Below are positions 32,001-56,141 of a stretch of 64,000 nucleotides of DNA, in pieces. The first letter of the stretch is position 1. Each line of letters opens with the position of its first letter. The notes below the pieces were generated by a model that saw only the letters and a list, made by a program, of their open reading frames with translations, was not told the DNA's origin and ran no database searches. The stretch covers positions 46,441,563 through 46,505,562 of the forward strand of contig NC_059080.1 of NCBI RefSeq assembly GCF_020497125.1. Reading direction: 5' to 3'. Origin of the DNA: Mauremys mutica (taxonomy: Eukaryota > Chordata > Testudines > Geoemydidae). The position numbers and the translations under genes were made by a program.

Positions 32001-33976
32001 ATGGACGGTGTTACGTAAGGGCTAACTCTTGTGCTACCTGAAAAAGCTGTGGGCCAGCTGGCTCCAGGGGCCTGCTACCCCATGCACCGACTGCAGTTGC
32101 TGAAGGTGCCAGTGTGAAACAAGGCTGAGCTACTATTGCTAAGAACTGTCTCCTGCCACAGGGGACAGGCCCTCGGTGGTGAAGCAAGTGCTATATTTAG
32201 CCTGCTTTCACAGTTCAGGTGACTGCTTAGTAAGTTGAGGGGAGAGTTTAGAACCAAAACATGACCTCTGGCAGCTCAGAGGGCAGAGAGCTGGGGTATT
32301 TTCCCCTTCTAAATATGCTCTGGCTGCTGAGCACCACACAGAGAGAGGGGCACAAGCTGCAGCAATTCACTGTTGCCCAGAGCTGAGCTCATGATCCTGG
32401 TAAACAGAAGAGCCATGTTAATTTCAAGTGCTGCTAGGACAGGGACGAAAAAACAATGTTAGAAGAATCAGAAAAACAAGGAGTCTGGTGGCACCTTAAA
32501 GACTAAGATTTATTTGGGCATAAGCTTTTGTGGGTGCATCTGTAGTGGGTTTTTTTTTTTTTTTTTTTACCCACGAAAGCTTATGCCTAAATAAATCTCT
32601 CTCTAAGGTGCCACCAGACTCCTCAGTTTTGTGGATACAGACTAACACGGCTGCCCTTCTGAAAGAGAGAATCAGGAAGGCAGTTGTATTGGAGTTCCTA
32701 TTTACGATATTAATTGGATGCTGGAGTAGGTTACTGCCGGCCTGCAGTACCGGCAGTAGCCCGGTGTGCTACAGAGTGCCATGCAGCCACCTCTGATGAC
32801 TGCCATTACCAAAAGTAGCCCTCAACAGTAGAGGTACTAGGAAAGTGGGGCAGAGAAGCCTGGCTGGGCTGTGAATAGAGACTGATAGTCCAACTTGCAA
32901 GGAGCCTGCTGTCTGAATAAACCGAGGGAGAGAGGGAGGGAGGGGAAGTAACTTTCCTGAGCGCATGCCGCTGGCTGGATTGGGAACAGACCTCTTGTCC
33001 AGAGTCCCAGGCCTGCACCCTCTTCCCTCAACTGCCTGTCTCAGCCTTTGGGGCTCTGCTCCAGAGGCAGGTTGAGGAAGTTTGTCTCCCCTGGGAAATG
33101 TACCAGCAGAATGCTATGGGTCTAATCTCCCTGCTGAGGGACACCTACAGTCAGGAAGGGATGCTGCCTTTTGCTGTAGCTGATAGCACATGCAAAGCGC
33201 CATAGCGAAGAGGTGCTGTTATTCCTGTGTGCCCACCTAGGAAGTTAGACCAGTATAACACAGCTTGGAAAGTGTTCTGGTAGCCCAGCTTGAAGGGATT
33301 TCTTTTCACATGGGAATTGTAACCTGCACTGTGGTGTATATGTCCTCTGCAGGCCAGCCCAGGGAGCTGGCTCCTATGCACTGTGCTGGGACTGCCATGA
33401 GCCTGTATCGTGTAGAAACCCCAAAACAGAGCTAGCTTTCTCAAGTAGGGAGTGGTGCATGCAGCACCCAGAGCTTGAGGAAGCACCTGCAAGTCTTTAA
33501 ATAAGCTGCTATCGTTGAAGTGCACACAGCAGTAAGGGCATAATGCAGTATCCCTGCAAGGGCAACTTGCTGTAAGAGTAAGGGTACATTGCCTATTGAG
33601 ACCAGTACTCAGTACAAGCCACTGCACTAAGAGATGGGTGCAATGTCCCATCTGGGCCAGAGGCCCTCCCCCAGTGCATCATGTACCTCCCAAACCAATA
33701 GGGGCAACCCACCTGCCTCAACCTCCTGGGCCTGGGGGTTCTGCCTGGCCACACTACCCCTCCCACAAGCCTCAGCTCACTGGCTCTCTTCTGTTGCAGT
33801 CAGAGGCCTTGCAGCAACTACGCAAGGATTCGGAGAGCATTTGCAACCGCTACGCACACTACTTTGACCTGTCAATAGTCAACAACAGTGTGGATGAGAG
33901 CCTCAAGGTGCTACAAGAAGCTTTTGAGCAGGCCTGCAGCTCACCCCAGTGGGTGCCTGTCTCCTGGGTCTACTGA
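7910..33976 (+). CDS. MPP1: MPP1 (55 kDa erythrocyte membrane protein, p55), 5'-incomplete, spliced
   Basis: Exons 7910-8053, 8452-8530, 10070-10155, 12203-12271, 21272-21468, 21982-22088, 24778-24858, 26345-26425, 28017-28219, 29104-29178, 33800-33976. They sum to 1299 nt, 432 residues plus TGA, with every phase matching and GT-AG at every junction. This equals human MPP1 (466 residues) without its first 34, so exon 1 lies outside or is unrecognised. MPP1 is a palmitoylated membrane scaffold of the MAGUK family; in red cells it bridges protein 4.1R and glycophorin C. Domains in order (window residue numbers): PDZ about 30-118, SH3 about 128-190, basic 4.1-binding hook about 210-225 ([13 protein letters not shown]), guanylate-kinase-like about 245-425 with loop GASGVGRS. 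The C-terminus PVSWVY is that of the family. The neighbour DKC1 converges from the other strand, as in human. Confidence 0.97.
8452..8530 (+). CDS. MPP1: MPP1 exon 3 (PDZ)
   Basis: 79 nt after acceptor 'ctgttttccag', ending CAAG|GTAACA in phase 1. It encodes the PDZ ligand-loop strand [12 protein letters not shown] and [12 protein letters not shown]. Confidence 0.95.
8812..9029. mobile_element. Short hAT MITE (ends like CAAGGGTTCTCAAAC)
   Basis: The ends CAAGGGTTCTCAAAC and GTTTGAGAACCACTG are near-inverted. The flanks CCCCAGAG and CCCTGGAG match at 6 of 8 positions. The body is shared with 50066-50259. Confidence 0.75.
9030..10069. other. MPP1 intron 3, remainder
   Basis: No conserved or structured feature recognised; AT-richer unique-looking intron sequence. 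Confidence 0.6.
10070..10155 (+). CDS. MPP1: MPP1 exon 4 (PDZ)
   Basis: 86 nt after 'cactggcag', ending ATGCTG|GTAGGT in phase 0. It encodes [16 protein letters not shown] and [11 protein letters not shown], the PDZ helix and the carboxylate-loop partner strands. Confidence 0.95.
10766..11648. mobile_element. hAT element with CAGGGCCGGTGCAA ends
   Basis: The terminal repeats CAGGGCCGGTGCAA and TTGCACCGGCCCTG are exact inverses. The flanks CCTCTCCC and CCTCTTCC match at 7 of 8. The interior holds a tandem inverted GC-rich module ('aggcttgcggcacct' repeated) and a nested fold-back repeat at 11373-11570. Confidence 0.82.
11373..11570. repeat. Fold-back repeat, arms 11373-11439 and 11469-11533
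   Basis: Two near-complementary arms beginning GCAGCAAAGAATCCTGTGG face each other around a 29-bp spacer. A tail 'ccagactaacacggctac' follows. It is nested inside the 10766-11648 hAT element. Confidence 0.8.
12203..12271 (+). CDS. MPP1: MPP1 exon 5 (PDZ end)
   Basis: 69 nt, phase 0 to 0, after 'ctatccactag', ending CTACAG|GTAGGT. It encodes [16 protein letters not shown] and RLPALQ, the last PDZ strand and the linker to SH3. Confidence 0.95.
12458..12748. mobile_element. MITE with 'gtctgtctgc' / 'gtgtagacagac' ends
   Basis: The ends 'agggtctgtctgctctgc' and 'gcagtgtagacagactct' form an inverted pair. The body is partly self-complementary around 'gtaacaatag'. Same terminal core as the elements at 1588, 25561 and 49048. 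Confidence 0.6.
13743..13857. mobile_element. 115-bp hAT MITE (TAGGGTGACCAGAT)
   Basis: The ends TAGGGTGACCAGA and TTTGGTCACCCTA are inverted, flanked by a perfect 8-bp duplication GTTCAGTA (13735-13742 and 13858-13865). Confidence 0.85.
15549..16388 (-). mobile_element. Probable solo LTR of a retroelement, antisense
   Basis: The 840-bp unit is bounded by TGTGACAT and ATGTCACA, an 8-bp inverted repeat of TG...CA type. The AT-rich 'ataataaaagaagtttatt' near 15650 would supply a poly(A) signal if read from the - strand. No internal protein region adjoins it and I see no target duplication, so the boundaries and orientation are inferred. Confidence 0.45.
16923..18070 (-). mobile_element. CR1 LINE, 5'-truncated, interrupted by a MITE
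   Basis: On the - strand it encodes C-terminal CR1 reverse-transcriptase text: FADDTKLGG (catalytic box, about 18050), then after the 17504-17753 insertion [13 protein letters not shown] and [12 protein letters not shown]. The + strand end at 16923 carries the typical tail 'tcacagaatcgtagaa'. The reading frame is broken. CR1 is a chicken-repeat-class non-LTR retrotransposon. Confidence 0.88.
17504..17753. mobile_element. 250-bp hAT MITE nested in CR1
   Basis: It starts CAGGGCCGGCTTTATGAAG, ends GGTGCGGGGCCCTG, and has a perfect 8-bp duplication CCTGCTGA (17496-17503, 17754-17761). The first 14 bp equal the end of the hAT element at 62848, its likely source family. Confidence 0.88.
19705..20305. 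mobile_element. hAT element, 601 bp (CAGGGGTGGGCAAAC)
   Basis: The ends CAGGGGTGGGCAAAC and GTTTGCCCACCCCTG are exact inverses. The flanks AAGTAATC and ACGTAATC match at 7 of 8. The C-rich body makes spurious open frames. Confidence 0.85.
20349..21034. mobile_element. hAT element, 686 bp (CAGGGATGGGCAAACT)
   Basis: The ends CAGGGATGGGCAAACT and AGTTTGCCCACCCCTG are inverted, with a perfect 8-bp duplication CTCTAGGC (20341-20348, 21035-21042). It lies only 43 bp after the preceding element and has related ends. The right part is a C-rich tandem repeat of 'ccctgagcccc' type. Confidence 0.88.
21272..21468 (+). CDS. MPP1: MPP1 exon 6 (SH3)
   Basis: 197 nt after 'ctcttcttcag', ending GAATG|GTACGT in phase 2. 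It encodes the whole SH3 core: [34 protein letters not shown] and [11 protein letters not shown]. Confidence 0.96.
21982..22088 (+). CDS. MPP1: MPP1 exon 7 (hook / 4.1-binding)
   Basis: 107 nt after 'tccccttgcag', ending TCAA|GTAAGC in phase 1. It encodes [16 protein letters not shown] followed by the basic run [17 protein letters not shown], the family's protein 4.1-binding site. Confidence 0.94.
22089..24777. other. MPP1 intron 7
   Basis: It contains the fold-back repeat at 22351 and A- and T-runs near 24250-24310. Nothing else is recognised. Confidence 0.6.
22351..22510. repeat. Fold-back repeat, 62-bp arms 22351-22412 and 22423-22484
   Basis: The arms are inverse complements with one mismatch around a 10-bp loop. 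They contain 'gtcctgtggcacctta' and 'gactaacagac'. A tail 'tgactaacacggctctac' follows, shared with the 11373 and 32474 copies. Confidence 0.9.
24778..24858 (+). CDS. MPP1: MPP1 exon 8 (start of GUK-like domain)
   Basis: 81 nt after 'ctcctcccag', ending ATAG|GTATGG in phase 1. It encodes [16 protein letters not shown] and KRKTLVLIG, the first strand of the guanylate-kinase-like domain. Confidence 0.95.
24859..26344. other. MPP1 intron 8
   Basis: It contains the MITE at 25561-25843; the rest shows nothing recognisable. Confidence 0.6.
25561..25843. mobile_element. MITE with 'gtctacat' / 'gtgtagacac' ends
   Basis: The ends 'agggcatgtctaca' and 'ctgtgtagacacta' are inverted. The whole body folds back ('ttcattcagaattaaagtgg' against 'ccactctaattctgaatgag'), giving a hairpin-forming element. 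Confidence 0.75.
26345..26425 (+). CDS. MPP1: MPP1 exon 9 (nucleotide-loop region of GUK)
   Basis: 81 nt, ending CTCCAT|GTAAGT in phase 1. Joined to exon 8 it completes GASGVGRS, the degenerate P-loop of MAGUK guanylate-kinase domains, followed by [14 protein letters not shown]. Confidence 0.95.
26426..28016. other. MPP1 intron 9
   Basis: No feature recognised. Confidence 0.6.
28017..28219 (+). CDS. MPP1: MPP1 exon 10 (GUK)
   Basis: 203 nt after 'cgcccatccag', ending CCCCAG|GTGAGG in phase 0. It encodes [40 protein letters not shown] and VAILDIEPQ, the GMP-binding and lid regions of the fold. Confidence 0.96.
28220..29103. other. MPP1 intron 10
   Basis: No feature recognised. Confidence 0.6.
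29104..29178 (+). CDS. MPP1: MPP1 exon 11 (GUK)
   Basis: 75 nt, phase 0 to 0, after 'ctatctgcag', ending AATCAG|GTGGGT. It encodes [19 protein letters not shown] and TDQANQ. Confidence 0.95.
31150..31930 (-). mobile_element. 3' fragment of an L1/Tx1-like LINE
   Basis: A 154-codon open frame on the - strand (31759-31295) begins after a TG-rich end and contains [17 protein letters not shown], the Cys/His knuckle near the C-terminus of L1- and Tx1-type ORF2 proteins, followed by Leu-rich text. There is no reverse-transcriptase core, so it is 5'-truncated. Family assignment rests on the knuckle alone. The host is an intron of MPP1, in antisense. Confidence 0.6.
32474..32665. repeat. Fold-back repeat, arms about 32474-32536 and 32569-32630, T-rich loop
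   Basis: The arms carry 'ggagtctggtggcacctta' and its complement, and 'gcataagctttt' / 'gaaagcttatgc'. The loop contains a run of 18 T. The tail 'cagactaacacggctgcc' is as in the other copies. Confidence 0.85.
33800..33976 (+). CDS. MPP1: MPP1 exon 12 (terminal coding exon)
   Basis: 177 nt including TGA at 33974-33976, after acceptor 'ctgttgcag'. It encodes [28 protein letters not shown] and [12 protein letters not shown], ending the guanylate-kinase-like domain. Confidence 0.97.
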   Translation, partial: SEALQQLRKDSESICNRYAHYFDLSIVNNSVDESLKVLQEAFEQACSSPQWVPVSWVY

Positions 33977-35090
33977 GCAGTTGTCCAACCCTGGCAGCTT
34001 CCTGCTTCTCCCATCCTGCAGAATGGGATGGTGGGAAACCCCTGCTCTACATAGCTCAACACCCAGCCCCCCTTCTCTTTTAACATTCTATGGCCAGTCT
34101 CACTTGGTGTATTATGCCCAGGGTAAGAGTACAGGGATCTCCAAGCTCAGGGCACAAGCCAGCAGTCCTTGTGCATCAGCGCTACTGTAGGGTGGAGCCT
34201 CCAACCTGGGGTGGCATTTAGGGGGGAAATTCTATTTTATCTTAGGGTCTGTACCCTAGTGCTACACAGCTGGGGCCATATAGTACCCCTCCACTCAGCA
34301 ACACTCCTACTGATCATCCAGGGAAGCTTTCCCAGTGACTGAGGGGGAACATAGGGGCCTGCTCTAGTAACTAACCGTGAGTAGTAGCTATTTTGTGCTG
34401 TGCTTCACTCTTGAGGAAGATAGGCTGGAGGCACTGCTAACATGAGCTCTGAACCTTATTTGGCTATTTGCACATTGTTATCTGATGCACCTGGGCAGAA
34501 TGCACCATTTGAAAACCCTGGCCCTACCAGCACTAGTCTTCAGAGTCAGCATACACATGAGATGAAGGGGCAGTTCAAATCCCACAGAGCTATTGTTTCA
34601 GGCTAAGCTAGTGCTACCACAGCTTGTATTCCAAGGGTTTTCTTCAGTCAGAAGGGCTAGTTATTTTTAACTGTGAGCTGGAGTTAATCACCCCAGGGGC
34701 TGGTCTTCCATGCTGGATGTGTGGAGTTGCGGACTTAGCCTGTGCAGTTGTCACTTACCACCTCTGACCATAGTTTCACCAATGGTTAAAATAACACCCT
34801 GGAATCAGTAAATTAGATTGGCTGGACCCAGTTATCTATCCATTGCATTACATAGCAACACCATGGCCCACTTCGAGCAGTTCTTCAAACCATAATCAAT
34901 GTCAAGCTCAAAGGACGGGTTATGGTGCGTTACTGCCAGGGAGGGTAGCAGAAAAGGGGATTAACATGTCTGAAATCTGCAATTTAAGGATGCCAAAAAA
35001 AACCTGATTATGTGCAATAGGGACCTTTATTCTAGTCCACAGCAGGGCAATACCCTGTAGCAATAAAAGTGTGTTGAAGCATTTGCTTGG
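33977..35090 (+). other. MPP1: MPP1 3' untranslated region (inferred)
   Basis: Sequence from the stop codon to just after the AATAAA at 35062. Length and end are inferred; no coding feature is seen. Confidence 0.55.
35062..35067 (+). terminator. MPP1: Candidate MPP1 poly(A) signal
   Basis: Canonical AATAAA, followed 20-35 bp later by a GT-rich stretch ('tttgcttggttttatgg'). Confidence 0.6.
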
Positions 35091-35804
35091 TTTTATGGTT
35101 TGTGCTGAGCTCAATAGGTCACTGCAGCATCCATCCAGTGAACTGCTCCCCCTGCAACCAGCTGAAGTGCAGTGAGGTATTCCCTACCCCTGGGAGACTC
35201 CCATCAAAGCTGCAGCCCTCTTTGCCCTTGAAGAGCAGAAAAATCTACAGGACTGCTCCATACAGACCCTTAAAGGGGTAGGAAATCACTGCTCCAGTTA
35301 TTCTCTGGCACAGGACCAGCACAAGCTGGAACTACTCCCCACACTCAATTGGGAGGAGGTTTCTTCACCCATACTGAGAGCACTCACCCCCCTTCCCCTC
35401 CCACCCAACAGCAAGTCAGCTTTACTGTGAAGGTAGTTAGGGCAGTAGGAGCCAGGCAACTGCATGTGGGTTGGTTCACAAACCGCCTCAGGGCAGGTTT
35501 AAGGGAATAGGGCCTTCCACTGGAAAAATCCCATGTTCTAAGATGGCCAAGGTAGGTGCTGACCAAAACCAATCAGTAATTTAGTCAGTTCCTATGAGAA
35601 GATTCCAGAGCAGCATCATTACCTTTGCAAGCAGTCCTAGCAGCCAGCACCAACTATCCTCTCCCCTGCAGCTCCTTTGCCACAGGAAAGGAGGCACCGA
35701 GGCTAGAATGGGGAAGAGGCCTGTCTGCAGGTAGCCCCCACCTCAGTGCACAGGTGGCCAATTAACTGAAGCACTGCCTCCTACCCAGCTTGAAGAGCAA
35801 CAAG
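35091..35804. other. Spacer between convergent MPP1 and DKC1
   Basis: About 0.7 kb between the two candidate cleavage sites. No gene or repeat is recognised. Confidence 0.5.
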
Positions 35805-37062
35805 TCAACACTTGAAAAATAGTTTATTTTTTTATAAAAAGTAAATACAAATCAACTTTCTTTTCCCTTAAATCCCTCACAGCCCCCAGCTGTGCTCACC
35901 ACTTTTGTGTCTCCCTAGTACTGGACAGGGGAAAAAGAGCAACACAAGTTAGGCACCTTTTAGGCCTTTACTTCAGATGGTATTAGCTCAGTGCAGAGCA
36001 TCCTAGCCCCTCCCTCAAGGGGTAAAACCGGTATAGGGATAAATCCAGTCAGCCAGTAGCACCAGCAACACGTCGTCCTGCCAGCGAGGCAGCCTAGCAA
36101 GAGAACTTGGGTGCTGTGTTTGGAACAGACCATCTGCTGCCCATAGCACATTCAGCGTCAAGCAGCAGAGGGCTGGTGCCAAAGGCCTCCAATCTCCATA
36201 CACACCACCCTTTAGAGAAAGTGTATGAACAGTTGACACCTTCCCAATCATACCTGGCCTGTCTCCATTCTAACCCCCAGAATCAATTAGGTGCCAATAC
36301 TGGAAAGGAGGGCTGAGGCAGCCGTGGACACGGCTGCCATAATATTGAAATGGGGGTTTGGTGAACAGCACATGGAGCCAGGTCCCTGCACTATGAAACA
36401 AAATGGGAGAAACCTCAAGCACAAATTCTAAGCCTATACAAACTGAAAACGTGTACCTAAAACACCTCCCCTCCTCGGGGAGACACTGGGACTTGGCTAG
36501 CTGAAACTCAAGCCAAGCACTGCAAGTTTAAAACCAAAGCACTTAAAATAGCCGATTTGATCACCCAGACCCTGAACACTCCTCCAAGAGGGCAAGTGGG
36601 CCAATTCCTTCAGCTGTAAGAACATTCTGTGACTGTCAGGGTAATGGCTCCCAGACCCACCAACAGAGGGAAAGGCAGGATTAGGAAGGGGGGGCATTAT
36701 CTCCATCTGTGGAAATAGCTCAAAACACTGGGGCTTAGGAGGACTCATTTTCAGCAGAAGCTGCTGGTTCCCTGAGAACAGTTTTATATGCATTGAGGCA
36801 ACCAGCTTAGCAGAGCAGTCCAGTGGGTAAGTTTTGCACTCTTCCCTCCAGCCATCCTTAAAACAGGATGAGGAGGGGCTTATGGGTGAGCTTGCTGAGC
36901 CACACTGCAGACATGCTTTCGTTTGTGTAAGCAATGGATCGGGAGCCTCGTCACCCCACTGCAGTCAGTGTTTCTGCATTGCTGGGGAATAGCTTTTGTT
37001 AAGGACTCTCCAACTTCCATCCAAAGCAGGTGGCCTCGTCTGGCTGGGAGGGATCTAGCCAC
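35805..37062 (-). other. DKC1: DKC1 3' untranslated region (inferred)
   Basis: Runs from the DKC1 stop codon at 37063 to the AATAAA signal at 35823-35828. Nothing coding is seen. Confidence 0.6.
35823..35828 (-). terminator. DKC1: Candidate DKC1 poly(A) signal
   Basis: AATAAA on the - strand, the only well-placed one between the stop codon and the MPP1 3' end that I noticed. Confidence 0.6.
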
Positions 37063-51897
<14,835 letters not shown>

Positions 51898-52300
51898 CTT
51901 CGCTCCGCGCACTCCCGGAGCCGCGTGCGGCCGCCACCCGCCACCGCGCAGAAAGAGAGACTGGAGCACCGCCCCCGTCCCGAGATGCACCGCGCGCAAG
52001 CGCCGTCCCTATCACGTGCCCAAGGACCCGGCGGGGGAGGTGAGGCGCTGCTTTCTCGTCACGTGACGAGGCGGCGTGCGGCCCGCTTCCCGTCACGTGA
52101 CGGGCCAGCCGCCTTGCAGGGGGCGTCACCCTGCTCTCCCCGGGGGGTCAGCAGCCCCCTCCGGGCACCGCGCCGCCGTCCCTCATGGCCAGCTCCTGCG
52201 GGGCGCTGGTCGCCCCCTTCCACCCACCGGCATCACCGCCCCCCGATACTGAACGTGCCTCCCCGGAGCAGCCGCACGCCACGGGGAGGGTCGTAACTCG

Positions 52301-53128
52301 AGCGTAGGGGGCTCAGCGACCCTGCCAGCTGGGGCTACGGTGAGGTCCGAGCGCCATCGCCAGACCGCCTCCTAAGGCAAGCAGATTATTTGACTCTTTG
52401 GGCATGGGGGAAGCAGTCACGCCTTTAAAAAAAAGTTACTGCTGCAGGAGAGCCGCGCCAGAGTCCGTATTTACACTGCACATGCTCATTCCACTTTCTT
52501 AAGGGAAAGGAGTACCACAGCTACAGAAACGCCTAATGCCTTGGCTCCTGTCAGTCGCCTGTAGCCATCACTATACTAGTGCCAATCCCTAGGGCTATTG
52601 TAAACATGATGCTGGAGGTAGGAGTGAACTGTGGTGGAATGGAGGAAGGAGGTAATGAGGAGTTTTCCTTTTTTTAAAAGGCATAATACAGATTAAAAGA
52701 GTAAAAGAAAAGGGTATGATTATGTTACAGAATCAAACACCATGGGAAAGTATGTAATAAGCAATCTTTAACCAGGAACAGAGTTTTCTATGTTTAGAAT
52801 AGACCTTCTAAAACATTTTCAGCTCTCCTATGATAGCCCTTAGGCCTCAATGTGCTTTGAAGCACGCTGTTCCCACCCATCACCAGTTCAGTACATGGTT
52901 ATGAGTCTTCCCCAGAGGAGGGACACCAGCAGTTTTGCTTTTACATGGTTTTATCTTAAAGATGTAACATACAATAGTAACTCTCTAACATTTCCCCCCC
53001 CCTTATCCTGCACTGCACCTAGACTCAAGCCTTGCAGCACACACACAAGCTTAGATAGCTGAAGACTTCTTCAGGATAATAAAGACAGGAAAGTCCATTC
53101 TGAGTTCCAGTACCTAGCTGCTTCAGTA
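52301..53128. other. Spacer upstream of DKC1
   Basis: No gene or repeat recognised. Confidence 0.5.
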
Positions 53129-53812
53129 GAATCATAGAATATCAGGGTTGGAAGGGACCTCAGGAGGTCATCTAGTCCAACCCCCTGCTCAAAGCAGGAC
53201 CAATTCCCAACTAAATCATCCCAGCTAGGGCTTTGTTAAGCCTCACCTTAAATACCTCTAAGGAAGGAGAGTCCACCACCTCTCTAGGTAACCCATTCCA
53301 GAGCTTCACCACTCTGAGTGAAAAAGTTTTTCCTAATATCCAACGTAAACCTCCCCCACTGCAACTTGAGACCATTGCTCCTTGTTCTGGCATCAGGTAC
53401 CACTGAGAACAGCCTAGATCCATCCTCTTTGGAACTCCCTTTCAGGTAGTTGAAAGCAGCTATCAAATCCCCCCCCATTCTTCTCTTCTGCAGACTAAGT
53501 AACCCCAGTTCCCTCAGCCTCTCTTCGTAATTCATGTGCCCCAGCCCCCTAATCATTTTCATTGCCCTCCGCTGGACTCTTTCCAATTTGCCCACATCCC
53601 ATCTGTAGTGGGGGGACCAAAACTGGATGTAATACTCCAGGTGTGGCCTTACCAGTACTGAATAGAGGGAAATAATCACTTCCCTCGATCTGCTGGCAAT
53701 GATCCTATTAATACAACCCAATATGCCATTGGCCTTCTTGGCAATGAGGGCACACTGTTTACTCATATCCAGCTTTTCGTCCACTGTAACCCCTAGGTCC
53801 TTTTCTGCAGAA
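53129..53812 (-). mobile_element. CR1 LINE, 5'-truncated
   Basis: On the - strand a 166-codon open frame (53784-53284) covers the C-terminal CR1 region: [39 protein letters not shown] and [17 protein letters not shown]. The tail ends 'ggttggaagggacctcagg' on the + strand. The reverse-transcriptase catalytic box is not included. Confidence 0.92.
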
Positions 53813-56141
53813 GGTCCTTTACTGAGTCATACCTCAGTGAATGCACTGATGATTTCAAAACATCTGCCAGTAAAAATTACATTTTAAAACATTTAAGAAA
53901 TAATGTAAAGTTCATTTTTATATGTATAAATCAGTTTGCAGTTGCACATAAAGCAACAAAGACACAAAATACCCATCAATTTCCAATGCTTTACAGGGAT
54001 GTTTTGTCTCCACTTACAACAAAGGCTTGAAGTATTTTTTTAAGCAACTTCCAAAACAGCCTCACTTTTATTCACACAGAAGACCATGTTAGGTAGGAAT
54101 ACTACATAGCTTGAGGTCCACAAGGTGCCATTTGTGTCAAAGGTAATCCAGCTCGCAAAAAGAAAAAAAAAAACCAAAACATTGTTTCTTTAGGATGCCT
54201 AAATATGATTAAAGGGAACCCACCCCAGAAAGGCGCAACTAAAGTTCATCCTCTGCAGGAAAACATTCTTTCCAGAAGATGGCCAGCAACATGCTCTTCT
54301 CAGGGCAGTGTTATCATTTTTCAGCACATAAGTGCCATACAAACATTAAATTTACACCAGAGATTTGTAAAATGGGAATGGAAATGGAAGTTCAAGTAGG
54401 AAAGCTGGCCCACAAAGATTAACTGATTTGTCTTAGACTACCGAGTCACAGTGCAGAACTAGGATTTAAAATTCAGAACTCTACGGCTTCTAGGCCCAGG
54501 TTTAGTTCATTAGACCACAGAAAGGGTCTATTATCCAATTTTTGATTCTCTTCATCATTAAAATAGAAAAGTTAATGTTAAAAGTGTTAAAAACTAATCA
54601 AAGTTCACGTTCTTTTCAGATATACATCAAGGCTGAATTTTGCCCTCCATTATGAATGCACAACTCCTATACACTTTAGAAGGAGTTGCAAAAACATATC
54701 TGGGAGCTAAAGTAAATGTTCCCCCTACACCAATACAATCCTTTAAACTGCTGTAACAGGCATGATACTTAAAGTAATATAGTATCTGTAACAAATGCCA
54801 AAATTAAACACATTGCATCCATCTTTACCTACTTGTTGAATGAAACCAACAAGGCAGTGAGGCTAAAGAGCCAGCAGTAGTGACTCCCCATATTGCCTAG
54901 GTTGTAGCTAGTGGTATCTGCATTGAGTAGTAAACAGTTTTAAAAGTCTACAATATTTACTGAATTACATCTTAAAGAACTACAAGGCTTCAGGATAAAT
55001 TGGTGTCTCCAGAGTTCTATCTACAGCATTATATTAACAGAGCAAGAGCTAGGACCAAGAGCCAGGTAGTTAGAAAGTACAATTCTTAGGCAACAGATGC
55101 CAACATTGAAACAGAACCTGGAGCAGAAGATACAGAATAAAACTTTAGCTTCCAATTTAGTTTTTAAATGCAAAGAGTTATGAGGTTACTTTTTTTTGTG
55201 TTAAACGTAGCACTTTAAACAGAAACTTGTATTTTTACCAGCTTGCTCATGTGTGAATTACATTGATACAGAAAAAATGCACTAGACATTACATCTCCAA
55301 ATGTGAGAATTTTAAACTAAAAGACTGAATCCTGGCATTCGTGGACTGTTTGGAAAATGAGTGCCATTTGCAGTCTTTGTAAAAAATGGCAAGAATCCCA
55401 CCTCTTACTACCTCAAACCGTAGTAGCATACATACAATTTCTAATGGATCAGGTCATCTCCTGCAGTAGCAGGTATCTTGAATCTGTGAGTGAGAGGAGA
55501 ATGGCAAAGAGGCTGCACTGGGGCTGAAAAAGGAAAGATCTCTATAACTAATAGTAGTAAATAGGAAGTGCTGGCATGTCCAAGTTCCTTGTCCCCAATG
55601 GGAAAATAGTCTCTAGCTCACATAGTCCTTTCCTACATGCGGATGGTAGTAGAGAGATGAACCAAGGCTGTGTAGTGGTGATGGGCCAAAATGGAACAAC
55701 CCTCTATGTGGCTACTGTGGGAAACAGAATCCCATGGTGGTTGAAACAAGTCATGCTGGTGGTGATGCCGGGTAAGGCAGCAGAGCAGAAGGCCATTCCC
55801 CAGGGTAGCAGATGGGGCTCAACTCTCCTGTGGATGGTTGCAGTAGTTGTATCAGGTTAATTTCTCTAGCAACACTTGGTGAGGGTTTCAGGCTATATGA
55901 GGGAGATAGCAACAGATCAGTGAAGGTGCAGTTAGTCTCTGGAGATAGCAGATGGTGCAGAGATGCCATAGAGATGGCAGCTGAAGGTGGGCAAGGCCTA
56001 TCTCCCTGGTGATGCTGGGGGGGGGGCTCAGAGTCCCACTGAGGCAGCAGCAGGTGGGTGGGGCAGGCCTCTTTCTGGTGGGAGACTTACTCCCCTATGG
56101 AAGTGGCAGCAGGCAACAGAAGCCAGTCTGAGTGGGGGGAC
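53813..56141. other. Spacer / possible F8A 3' untranslated region
   Basis: No gene is recognised. If the AATAAA at 54067-54072 (- strand) serves F8A, most of this is its 3' UTR. Confidence 0.4.
54067..54072 (-). terminator. Candidate F8A poly(A) signal
   Basis: First AATAAA on the - strand downstream of the F8A stop that I noticed; it would give a 2.1-kb 3' UTR. Confidence 0.3.

Larger units (their letters stand above)
29179..33799. other. MPP1 intron 11 (4.6 kb)
   Basis: It holds an L1-like fragment (about 31150-31930) and a fold-back repeat (32474-32665). At 30770-30850 a patch resembling a decayed hAT MITE ('ggatgaccacacatcccg') is seen. The rest is unremarkable. Confidence 0.6.
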